6,846 nucleotides of DNA from Deltaproteobacteria bacterium (lineage in GTDB: Bacteria; Desulfobacterota; Desulfobacteria; Desulfobacterales; ETH-SRB1): NCBI GenBank assembly GCA_019314185.1, contig JAFCZU010000205.1, positions 1 to 6,846 of the forward strand, read 5' to 3'. The position numbers and the translations under genes were made by a program. Below the pieces are notes generated by a model, which worked only from the letters and a program-made list of their open reading frames with translations, ran no database searches and was not told where the DNA came from. Below, piece by piece: positions 1 through 6,479 of the stretch. Positions within the stretch are counted from its first letter, which is position 1, and each line of letters opens with the position of its first letter.

Positions 1-264
1 TAAAATAAATTCGATAGTTTTATTTTAGTTGGGTGCAGAAACAAGAAGTAGGTACCTTTGGGTGTGAGGAGAATGTTGATACAAACGGTTGGTAATTGGT
101 GCAGTACTGTGGAAGATTGCCATACCATTGAGTTGACGGACAAGAGGGGGAATTGTGAGCAGGGTATTAATTAGAGGGCTGAGGTGCTTAAGTCCGGGAT
201 CGTGACTGCAGAGTAGATATCCTGTGCATCCTTATTATTTAATAATTAGTGGCTAAATTAAACA
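1..264 (+). other. Gene-poor left flank with a possible decayed coding remnant
   Basis: I see no intact gene here. Frame 1 from 4 to 216 reads as protein-like sequence (VPLGVRRMLIQTVGN, then STVEDCHTIELTDKRGN, then RAEVLKSGIVTAE) interrupted by TAG at 49-51 and 172-174 and closed by TAG at 214-216, after a TAA at 1-3. The order of a VPLGVRR-like segment, a VE motif and an E-K-S-G tail recalls the variable C-terminus of IS200/IS605-type TnpB proteins, but this is a weak resemblance and no zinc-finger Cys pairs are in the window. The longest uninterrupted ATG frame is 33 codons (73-174). TTATTA-TT-TAATAA at 232-245 is an A/T-only inverted repeat that could mark the end of an older transcription unit. 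Confidence 0.3.
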
Positions 265-278
265 GAAAACTCTATAAT
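265..278 (+). promoter_or_regulatory. Putative promoter of the three-gene cassette
   Basis: GAAAACTCTATAAT reads as an archaeal BRE (purine-rich, GAAAA) followed by a TATA element. A start site about 26 bases downstream would fall near 300, just ahead of the Shine-Dalgarno at 307. TATAAT (273-278) is also a perfect bacterial -10 box, but the sequence 17 bases upstream (about 250-255) is a poor -35. A second T/A-rich candidate, TTTATATG, lies at 287-294. No other promoter-like site is evident before gene 1, so this region probably drives all three genes. Confidence 0.4.
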
Positions 279-306
279 TGATTTTTTTTATATGTAAGTT
301 AAATTT

Positions 307-360
307 GGTGGGATAATTTAAATGAATAAAATTTTGGTATACCATGAAAACAACCAATAA
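307..360 (+). promoter_or_regulatory. Shine-Dalgarno feeding a 12-codon upstream ORF
   Basis: GGTGGGAT begins at 307 and sits about 8 bases before ATG 322, the normal distance. That ATG opens MNKILVYHENNQ and stops at TAA 358-360. The radical SAM frame can only start at ATG 344, because its frame has TGA at 323-325, and 344 has no good ribosome site of its own. So either a leader peptide overlaps the gene and re-initiation occurs at 344, or the gene formerly started at 322 and an indel between 322 and 358 shifted it. The sequence alone cannot separate these. Confidence 0.35.
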
Positions 361-955
361 GTTTTCAAATATTGTAAATTCCCGCTTAAAGGTCCGCGCC
401 AGCCCCGCTGGTCTGCACTTCTTTAATCGAACCACAGGAATAAATATTTTGGTTGATGAAATCACATCACCTACAAGTACGTGGTCGGCTGCTCCGCGCC
501 AAGTATCGTTTGCTCTAACCAATGCCTGCGATCTTGCGTGCTCTCATTGTTACGCACCTAAAAATCCCGCGATGCTCGCCTTTGATAAATTGACTAGCTG
601 GCTTGCCGACCTCGACGCCAATGGGTGCATTGGTGTGGGTTTCGGCGGCGGGGAGCCAACTCTTTACCCACGGTTGACAGAACTCTGCTCCTACGCTGCG
701 AGGAAGACTAATCTGGCTGTAATTATGACAACTCACGCTCATCAATTAAGCGATAAGCTCCTCAATGAACTTGGGGGCAATCTGCATTTCGTCAGGGTGA
801 GTATGGACGGAGTTGGCCCTACATATGAGTCCATCCGATGCCGCCCTTTTAATGCATTGCTTGAGCGTATCACCGCACTCGAGCGTGTTGCTCGTTTCGG
901 GATCAATTTCGTAGTTGAGCATCCGAGTTTTTGTTACTTCCTGAGGAACCTGTAG
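344..955 (+). CDS. N-terminal fragment of the broken radical SAM protein
   Basis: This is the 203-residue open frame left upstream of the lesion. Residues 1-191 are native. They include the region ahead of the core (RASPAGLHFF at 18-27), the three cluster cysteines, GGGEP and VSMDG, which is about the first two thirds of the radical SAM barrel. Residues 192-203 (EHPSFCYFLRNL) are read out of frame after the deletion and end at TAG 953-955. The product would lack the last barrel strands and the C-terminal module, so activity is unlikely. ATG 344 is the only usable start, as the frame is closed by TGA at 323-325. Confidence 0.6.
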   Translation: MKTTNKFSNIVNSRLKVRASPAGLHFFNRTTGINILVDEITSPTSTWSAAPRQVSFALTNACDLACSHCYAPKNPAMLAFDKLTSWLADLDANGCIGVGFGGGEPTLYPRLTELCSYAARKTNLAVIMTTHAHQLSDKLLNELGGNLHFVRVSMDGVGPTYESIRCRPFNALLERITALERVARFGINFVVEHPSFCYFLRNL

Positions 956-1224
956 GACAAGGTGTTGGCATAGACCACGAGACCACTATGACCTTACGGA
1001 AATGGGTAAATGAATATCACGGAAGTATTCCTCTCGCAGTAAGTGAGGGCGGCGCTGAGGGGCTTCCTACATGTAATCCACTCAACGCTGAGATTGGGCT
1101 TACTGCCTTCGCGCACATAGATGCATCAGGCATTATTAAGCGAACATCTTACGATACAAGCGGAGTCCTCATTCGAGAGAATGGAGTGATGGCAGCACTT
1201 AATCAATTAAGAACAATCAAGTAG
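919..1224 (+). CDS. C-terminal fragment of the broken radical SAM protein
   Basis: This is the frame-1 continuation after the deletion. TGA at 916-918 precedes it, and the first possible non-ATG start is TTG 931. It carries LLLPEEPVGQG, the helix TLRKWVNEYHG, PLAVSEGGAEG, PTCNPL and AFAHIDASG, which match the expected end of the protein begun at 344. There is no ribosome binding site at 931, so independent translation is doubtful. It ends at TAG 1222-1224, immediately before the Shine-Dalgarno of the next gene. Confidence 0.5.
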   Translation, partial: ASEFLLLPEEPVGQGVGIDHETTMTLRKWVNEYHGSIPLAVSEGGAEGLPTCNPLNAEIGLTAFAHIDASGIIKRTSYDTSGVLIRENGVMAALNQLRTIK

Positions 1225-1227
1225 GAG
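1223..1227 (+). promoter_or_regulatory. Ribosome binding site of the DUF6375-like gene
   Basis: AGGAG lies 8 bases before ATG 1236 and overlaps the stop codon of the radical SAM frame (TAG 1222-1224). In the unbroken operon this would allow translational coupling of the two genes. Confidence 0.7.
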
Positions 1228-1235
1228 ACGATACA

Positions 1236-1631
1236 ATGAAAATATGGCATGGCTACGGGTCTGAGCACTCGATGAATCTCGTTATGATAGGGCATTTTAA
1301 GAGTTCTGAAGATGCTAACGAGACGCAAAAGTTAATCAAACATTTATCAGAAGGACTTAGCGACAAGATTGACATCGGAACTCCATATAGTCGATTTGGT
1401 GACGATGTCTTGGACCTCTTAAGGGAAACAAATTGTAACATCCTTGGTCCTTCTGAGCTTGAGCATTTTCTATATGACGCGCATACCAAAGTAGAAGGGG
1501 ACAAAATTATACTAACAACCGATGAATCCGAGGTCTCTGCATTCTTCAAACTGATGATTACAAAAGGTGCAAAAGTCGAGATATATTCGGCCCACGATTA
1601 CCCAGACACTGAGTATGGGCGAGGGAAATAA
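1236..1631 (+). CDS. Small conserved protein, probably DUF6375-type
   Basis: 131 residues. The opening, MKIWHGYGSEHSMNLVMIGHF, is a strongly distinctive block that I associate with proteins labelled DUF6375. This is from memory and should be confirmed. No catalytic motif is evident. The protein reads as a compact soluble alpha/beta fold: a strand (NLVMIGHF), a helix (SSEDANETQKLIKHLSEGL), an acidic middle (GDDVLDLLRET), then alternating strands and helices (KIILTTDES, SAFFKLMITKG, KVEIYSAHDYPD). No signal peptide or membrane segment. ATG 1236 is supported by AGGAG at 1223-1227 and by the conserved block starting at residue 1. It lies 11 bp after the radical SAM frame and 2 bp before the NTPase gene. 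That position, between an enzyme and a nuclease-NTPase, suggests an adaptor, substrate or regulator, but its role is unknown. Confidence 0.8.
   Translation: MKIWHGYGSEHSMNLVMIGHFKSSEDANETQKLIKHLSEGLSDKIDIGTPYSRFGDDVLDLLRETNCNILGPSELEHFLYDAHTKVEGDKIILTTDESEVSAFFKLMITKGAKVEIYSAHDYPDTEYGRGK
1621..1627 (+). promoter_or_regulatory. Ribosome binding site fixing the GTG start of the nuclease-NTPase
   Basis: GAGGGAA sits 6 bases before GTG 1634, inside the last codons of the preceding gene, whose stop is TAA 1629-1631. This supports GTG 1634 over any later ATG. The spacing implies translational coupling. Confidence 0.6.
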
Positions 1632-1633
1632 GA

Positions 1634-4600
1634 GTGCCATCCCTAAACTGGACTGCATTTAATTCTCTCCCCGGAAGCAACAGTCAAAATTTCGAGAATC
1701 TTTGTCGTGCATTGATTCGTCTTCATTTTGGGCGATACGGACAATTTGCAGCATTGAAAAATCAGCCCGGCGTCGAGTTTCATCTCAAGCTATCGGAAAA
1801 TTGTCCTACACTTGGGCCCCAACCTCGCTGGTATGGATGGCAGTGCAAATTACATGAACGAACCAGCAGGGGAGATTTAAGAGCAGCGAGCCGGAGGGAT
1901 ATTGAGGACTCTCTAACGAAGACTGAAAAATATTTGCCCTCCCTCACACATTGGGTACTCTGGACGCCCTATACCCTTAGCAAGAAAGATCAGGAATGGT
2001 TTAAGTCACTTAAGACTAAGTTTGAGTTACACCAGTGGGTTGATGAGGATATTGACACTTACTTGAGTGGGCCGGCGCTTATTCTTAGGAGCACCTACTT
2101 TGGTGATCTGGTTGCAACACCAGAAGATCTCGAGCAGCAGCATCGGGAAGCTATCCAGCCAATTCGAGAACGATGGTTGGAACCAGTTCATCAGTCGGTT
2201 GATGCCGAGCGCACCATCCGGCGGATGCTCGGAGAACCGGGTTCTTGGGGCCAAATGATCGCTGTGGGGGAGCGTTTGATGAAATTGGTAGATGTCATCT
2301 CGGACAGTGAAGACGTCATACCAACTCTATTAGAAAAGACGATCGCGCCATTTGTTACAGCATGTTCCGCTTTTGCTGACACGCTTTTGCATTTCCATGG
2401 AATCCTTGCTGGTGGTGATCTTGATATTATTCAACAAAAACTTGTTGAACGAAAAACGCTAATTGACACACAAGTACGCGCTACTCCAAGGCGGCTTCGA
2501 ACTTGGAATTTACCCATCGCACTGGATGCAACCAATGCTCTGGATGATATGCGGATCGCACAAGAGTTGTTAGATGAAGTCGAAGAGTTCATTGGAGTTG
2601 GGCTGGTTGCCGTATTGGCAGATTCGGGAGACGGAAAGACCCAAATGGCTGCTCAACTTACCGCACCTCAAGAGGGTAGACCCGCCGGTATCCTGCTCCA
2701 TGGTCGGAATCTTCACAAAGGGCAGACATTAGATGACCTCGCGCATCATTTTTCGATTAACGGCAACCCCTTGACCAGTATGGAAATATTGCTTGCTGCG
2801 TTGGATGCGGCTGGTAAGCGTGCTGGATGTCGGCTCCCTGTCATAATCGACGGTCTCAACGAAGCTGAGAATCCAAAAGACTGGAAAGCACCCTTTGCCA
2901 CTCTTAGCGAGACTGTAAAAAGATACGCCCATGTCCTGGTTGTATGCATGTTACGCACTGGAGAGCATCGGCGAGATGATCAGATGAGGGGGGCTCACCC
3001 GCAAACCTATGCCAGGGAGTCATTTGCAGTTATGGCTCTTCCAGATGACATAAGAAGGATCGAGAGTGAAGGCTTCGGAGGAGACGTCGATGATGCAATT
3101 GAGAAGTATTTCAACCACTTCAACATCAACCCCGGAGATGCCGAAATACCTGTGGAGTTCCTTCAGCATCCGCTGACCTTAAGAATCTTCTGCGAAGTCA
3201 CGAACTCCATGCGTGAATCTGAAGTAAGGATCGACTATTTCCCCGCATCATTGACACCACTCTTCGAAAAATATATTTACAATGCCTGTGAGCGAATCTC
3301 ACAGATGACCAATCTCAGCCCTTCCTACAATATCGCTGACGTTGAATTGGCAGTCTACAAACTTGGACTCGAATTGTGGAAAAACAAGCAGCGCGAAATT
3401 AGCGACGCAAGTTACCGCGAGATTGTATCCGACACTACTCGCCTATGGGATAGCAGTATCGTCAATCTGCTTGCGCAAGAAGGAATCGTTTTTAGAAACC
3501 CCGGAACCGAACCAGAAGAATTTGTGATCACTCCGGCATATGACGCCCTCGGTGGATATATTGTTGCTAACTCCCTCCTTACTAAACACGCACGTGACAT
3601 TACGTTCGAATGGCTTAAGGAGCCAGAGGTGATTGAATCGTTTTTGGGTGACAATAGCCACCAATTAGCATTCGATATATTTAATTCGCTAGTGGCACTT
3701 GTTCCCCGTCGCATGCACGGCAGACAGCTTTGGAAGGAAGCACCCGATCCATTCCGTAATGCGGCCCTTAGGTTTACAACAGAGCTTGAAGCAGAAAATT
3801 TAGACAAAGACACTATTGATGCACTCTTGGCGCTACTGAGGGATAATCCCAAGGAAATATCCCGTCTGTATTCTCGACTTCAGAGGACTCGAGGATCAGC
3901 TAATAATCCGCTTAATTCTGAATTTCTGGACTCTTCCCTCCGCACGATGTCTGTTTCAGAGCGTGATCTAAGTTGGACTGAATGGATAAGAGGGACCCGA
4001 CCTGAAAGATTCAATGACCTCCATGCAATAGAGCTCAGATGGAAAGAATATCTCACTACGCGGACTCCATCTGATCGACTTCGTGCAAAATGGGTGATGT
4101 GGTTCCTGACTTCTACTGATCGAGAACTCCGAGATGTTGCGACCCGTGCGCTGTATTGGTATGGGCGCGGCGCCCCTGCTGACCTGTTCGAGGAAAGTCT
4201 GGGATTACTCGGGATCAATGATCCATACGTTCCAGAGCGAATGCTTGCGGCAAGCTATGGTGTCGCAATGGCGCAACATGTCGATATAGGAGACCAGACT
4301 TTTGTGAGTGTAACCCTGCCGGAGTTTGCCCGAGGACTTTATGACTCGATGTTTTCAGAAGGAGCGCCGTTTGGTACGACGCATTCCCTGATGCGAGAAT
4401 ATGCGACCAGAATCATCGAAATCGCGTCATTGCACCATTCTGACCTTTTCTCTTCTGCAGAGTTGCAAAGAAGCAAACCACCATTCACAGATGGAGGGTT
4501 ACGTAATTGGGGCGAGAGTAAAACCTCGAAAGAAGAGCACCACGGTCTCGATTCGCCCTTTCATATGGATTTCGAGAACTACACGCTTGGAAGCTTGGTG

Positions 4601-5899
4601 CCGGATCGCGGGAATTATGACTACGAGCATGAGGGATATAGAAAAGTCCATGCACAAGTCCTCTGGCGAGTCGAGCAACTCGGATGGTCAAGCGAACGTT
4701 TTAAAAATGTAGACCGTTCGATATCGAATGAGTGTTACTCTCAGAGAATTGTAGGTGACTCGAAGGAGATTGAACGATATGGGAAAAAGTATTCATGGAT
4801 CGCATTTTTCGAAATATCCGGCCTTTTGCATGACCAAGGTATGTTGGAGAATTGGAGTGAACGAACTTCATCTGTAGATATTGATCCTAGTTTTCCTGAA
4901 CGTGTTTCCAAGGATCATCTTATAAAGACTGATTTCCTCGGTGATCCCGAAATGGACATGAAGGAATGGATATCAAGTGGGCCTTTGCCCGACGTGGATC
5001 CTTACCTTCGATTGGGGAAAGTGCAGCAACTGGAAGGGCCTTGGATTATGTTGGATGGATTCGCTGCTCAGCAGGATGAAATGCGCGGCCGTAGGTCATT
5101 TTGCTTCATTCGAAGTTTTCTTATAGCAAACCGAGATGCTGATTCTTTTCTGAATCACCTAAGCCTTCAAGATCTTGGAGGCCGTTCGCTGCCCGAAAAA
5201 CCACAAGTCATTTATACATTTGCAGGGGAAATTCCTTGGTGTGACACCTTCCCAAAGAATGGTCTGAGTGAGTTTTCGTTTGTAACAAAGGAAGAGACTG
5301 AAATGGTTCAGCGGTCCCGGAAAGAGTTGTATCTGAATGGGGAGAAATTGGGTTTGACTCAGATCGATTTGAAACTACGTCAGATATTCGGTGATGCTAC
5401 CGGAAAAAACGAAGAGCAACAACTCATAAGTGATGAAGACCTCGAACGAATCGAAGAACGGGAGGTGTCAGTGGAGGTCGAGGAGGTGAAAAGGGAGTAT
5501 GCAAAATTCAACGCCCTAATCCCCATCTGTGAGTTTGGTTGGGAGGGCTATCAAACCGCGGCGAGCGATGCAGGACATGCGACTACGTTGGCAAAGGAGA
5601 TCACGTCAGATTTGGAGCTAATTGGGCAGACACAGACTTTCGATCTGTTCACAAAGGATGGTGTAAAGGCCACTTGTAACGTTTCTGACCAAAGCAACGA
5701 TTTCAATAATCATCAAAGGATGTTCTTCATTAGGGAAAATCTGTTGAAAACATACCTCGAGAAGAACAATCTTGTTCTTATTTGGGCTATATGGGGCGAG
5801 CGGGAGTACTCATCGGCTCAGATCGATAAACTTTTTCATGGACCCGACCGCCCTGAACAAAGTCATGCTGTATTCAGTTTTGTGAAACGTTATGAATGA
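1634..5899 (+). CDS. Nuclease-STAND-like NTPase with long helical C-terminal region, putative defence protein
   Basis: 1421 residues, GTG start. Residues 15-140 look like an Mrr-type PD-(D/E)XK nuclease: NFENLC with E21, then PGVE with E48, then WYGWQCK with Q70 and K72, giving E-x(n)-E-x(n)-QxK. A helical stretch (about 165-320) follows. The P-loop is ADSGDGKT (329-336, Lys335); its first residue is A where the Walker A consensus has G. Walker B is VIIDGLNE (403-410, Asp406, Glu410), a form common in STAND/NACHT-like ATPases. A FVITPAYDALGGYIVA segment (630-645) resembles the winged-helix end of such modules. HEAT-like helices lie around 814-900. ERYGKKYSWIAFFE (1047-1060) and a closing block around 1367-1390 (LLKTYLEKNNLVLIWAIWGE) look like conserved signatures that I recall from other very large NTPases, but I cannot name the family. 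A charged, coiled-coil-prone stretch spans about 1254-1292. No signal peptide or membrane segment, so cytoplasmic. Likely role: on sensing a trigger through the C-terminal half, NTP-dependent assembly activates the nuclease, as in Avs-type defence. This is inference from architecture. Confidence 0.85.
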   Translation: MPSLNWTAFNSLPGSNSQNFENLCRALIRLHFGRYGQFAALKNQPGVEFHLKLSENCPTLGPQPRWYGWQCKLHERTSRGDLRAASRRDIEDSLTKTEKYLPSLTHWVLWTPYTLSKKDQEWFKSLKTKFELHQWVDEDIDTYLSGPALILRSTYFGDLVATPEDLEQQHREAIQPIRERWLEPVHQSVDAERTIRRMLGEPGSWGQMIAVGERLMKLVDVISDSEDVIPTLLEKTIAPFVTACSAFADTLLHFHGILAGGDLDIIQQKLVERKTLIDTQVRATPRRLRTWNLPIALDATNALDDMRIAQELLDEVEEFIGVGLVAVLADSGDGKTQMAAQLTAPQEGRPAGILLHGRNLHKGQTLDDLAHHFSINGNPLTSMEILLAALDAAGKRAGCRLPVIIDGLNEAENPKDWKAPFATLSETVKRYAHVLVVCMLRTGEHRRDDQMRGAHPQTYARESFAVMALPDDIRRIESEGFGGDVDDAIEKYFNHFNINPGDAEIPVEFLQHPLTLRIFCEVTNSMRESEVRIDYFPASLTPLFEKYIYNACERISQMTNLSPSYNIADVELAVYKLGLELWKNKQREISDASYREIVSDTTRLWDSSIVNLLAQEGIVFRNPGTEPEEFVITPAYDALGGYIVANSLLTKHARDITFEWLKEPEVIESFLGDNSHQLAFDIFNSLVALVPRRMHGRQLWKEAPDPFRNAALRFTTELEAENLDKDTIDALLALLRDNPKEISRLYSRLQRTRGSANNPLNSEFLDSSLRTMSVSERDLSWTEWIRGTRPERFNDLHAIELRWKEYLTTRTPSDRLRAKWVMWFLTSTDRELRDVATRALYWYGRGAPADLFEESLGLLGINDPYVPERMLAASYGVAMAQHVDIGDQTFVSVTLPEFARGLYDSMFSEGAPFGTTHSLMREYATRIIEIASLHHSDLFSSAELQRSKPPFTDGGLRNWGESKTSKEEHHGLDSPFHMDFENYTLGSLVPDRGNYDYEHEGYRKVHAQVLWRVEQLGWSSERFKNVDRSISNECYSQRIVGDSKEIERYGKKYSWIAFFEISGLLHDQGMLENWSERTSSVDIDPSFPERVSKDHLIKTDFLGDPEMDMKEWISSGPLPDVDPYLRLGKVQQLEGPWIMLDGFAAQQDEMRGRRSFCFIRSFLIANRDADSFLNHLSLQDLGGRSLPEKPQVIYTFAGEIPWCDTFPKNGLSEFSFVTKEETEMVQRSRKELYLNGEKLGLTQIDLKLRQIFGDATGKNEEQQLISDEDLERIEEREVSVEVEEVKREYAKFNALIPICEFGWEGYQTAASDAGHATTLAKEITSDLELIGQTQTFDLFTKDGVKATCNVSDQSNDFNNHQRMFFIRENLLKTYLEKNNLVLIWAIWGEREYSSAQIDKLFHGPDRPEQSHAVFSFVKRYE

Positions 5900-6047
5900 C
5901 CGTAACTATACAGTAGGGCACCAGCAGGAATATGAAGAGCTAACAATACGCTGCGCCGGAGGGGTTTTTCGCTGTGCTCCAGTTGTCACTCTCACAATTT
6001 TCGTGCCCATTTTTGCAGATAAAAGCAAAAAAAACAAAAAACGATAG
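5892..6047 (+). CDS. Possible small ORF overlapping the end of the NTPase gene
   Basis: A 51-codon frame opens with ATG 5892, eight bases inside the NTPase gene, and ends at TAG 6045-6047. The product begins MNDRNYTVGHQQEYEELTI, has a hydrophobic stretch (APVVTLTIFVPIFA, residues 29-42) and ends in a very basic tail (DKSKKNKKR), as in a small single-span membrane protein. The overlap would allow coupled translation. The only ribosome-site candidate is a weak GTGA at 5882-5885. I recognise no family. It could equally be the truncated start of a decayed gene, since the same frame stays protein-like between later stops, or chance. Confidence 0.25.
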   Translation: MNDRNYTVGHQQEYEELTIRCAGGVFRCAPVVTLTIFVPIFADKSKKNKKR

Positions 6048-6400
6048 GAAGCCTCATACACCCGCGCTAGGATGCCTCGTTTTTTGAAAACGGGATCGTT
6101 GACTGGCGTGCCTTGAAGCATAAAAGAGAAAGACGAACAATCGGGATTTTTCACCGTCGTTGACATTTCCATGTAAGTATGCACAAAATTTAACGAAATT
6201 AAGATGTTAACGTCATGTGTTGGAAACTCTAAGAGCTTCAAGATATCATAAAAAATTGTTTTTGAGACAGCCTGCTCTATACTAATTGACCTCGGATTGT
6301 TTGATGCACTTGCAATGCAACTGCAGGCAATCTCTGAATACCTGCCGGTTTCTGCAAGCGGTCTGCCGATAATCGCAGCGTAGTTCGCAAGTCGCAGCAT
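5906..6400 (-). CDS. Doubtful antisense ORF, 164 residues
   Basis: This frame opens with ATG 6400 on the - strand, runs 164 residues and stops at 5906, converging on the NTPase gene with 6 bp between stops. I recognise no family or motif. The C-terminal third (runs of Phe/Leu, then SSSYSCWCPTV) reads like untranslated sequence, no good Shine-Dalgarno precedes the start, and another - strand frame overlaps it. The length is nevertheless unusual for chance in non-coding DNA. It may be the antisense shadow of an eroded + strand gene. Kept at low confidence because nothing else fills the region. Confidence 0.15.
   Translation of the reverse strand: MLRLANYAAIIGRPLAETGRYSEIACSCIASASNNPRSISIEQAVSKTIFYDILKLLEFPTHDVNILISLNFVHTYMEMSTTVKNPDCSSFSFMLQGTPVNDPVFKKRGILARVYEASYRFLFFLLLSAKMGTKIVRVTTGAQRKTPPAQRIVSSSYSCWCPTV
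6036..6085. repeat. Inverted repeat enclosing a short direct repeat
   Basis: AAAAAACGA (6036-6044) is exactly complementary to TCGTTTTTT (6077-6085), giving 9 pairs around a 32-base interior. Inside it, TAGGAAGCCTC (6045-6055) recurs as TAGGATGCCTC (6069-6079), 10 of 11 bases identical at a 24-base period. The T6 on the 3' side would suit a terminator, but the long interior and A/T-rich stem make it a weak one. It lies about 140 bases past the NTPase stop. Confidence 0.35.
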
Positions 6401-6479
6401 ATACGATTGCAGGCAACATGCTGACGGGTGGGATCCTGAGTAGTAGGGACATAGTGATCACATTTTTTTTATCGTCCTG

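Larger units (their letters stand above)
344..1224 (+). pseudogene. Radical SAM enzyme, disrupted by internal deletion and frameshift
   Basis: The N-terminal part has the radical SAM signature C62-x3-C66-x2-C69 (NACDLACSHCYAPK), which would bind the [4Fe-4S] cluster that cleaves S-adenosylmethionine. It also has the GGGEP SAM-binding motif at residues 101-105 and a VSMDG strand at 152-156. At 914-916 frame 2 ends its recognisable part (FGINFVV) and frame 1 resumes at 919 with ASEFLLLPEEPVG. In related radical SAM proteins I would expect roughly 20 residues between these two blocks (a loop, a helix and a Gly before ASE). Only two bases remain, so a deletion of about 55 bp, not a multiple of 3, both removed and shifted the frame. 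The resumed frame runs to TAG 1222-1224 and carries the conserved tail (LPTCNPL, AFAHIDASG, RTSYDTSGV), resembling a degenerate SPASM/twitch-like end with a single Cys. First gene of the operon, 11 bp from the next. Substrate unknown. A sequencing or assembly error is possible but less likely, since coding sequence is missing. Confidence 0.75.

Noticed and set aside
253..522. Antisense ORF over the start of the radical SAM gene
   Set aside because: Shadow of the + strand coding frame and its A/T-rich leader. No family features and no ribosome site.
344..1224. Radical SAM gene as a programmed-frameshift gene
   Set aside because: The sequence between the two frames lacks about 20 expected residues, and there is no clear slippery site at the junction. 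A deletion explains this better than recoding.
344..1224. Radical SAM gene as a prokaryotic viperin
   Set aside because: The segment around the cysteines (NACDLACSHCYAPK) and the LLLPEEPVG and AFAHIDASG tail do not match the viperin pattern that I know. Tight linkage to the nuclease-NTPase is also not the usual viperin context.
3412..3852. 146-residue antisense ORF within the NTPase gene
   Set aside because: Ser-rich shadow translation opposite an uninterrupted conserved frame.
1634..5899. NTPase gene as a QatA or other named multi-gene defence ATPase
   Set aside because: The neighbours are not QueC- or TatD-like, and the N-terminal nuclease plus 1421-residue length do not fit QatA. Only the general Avs-like architecture is supported.
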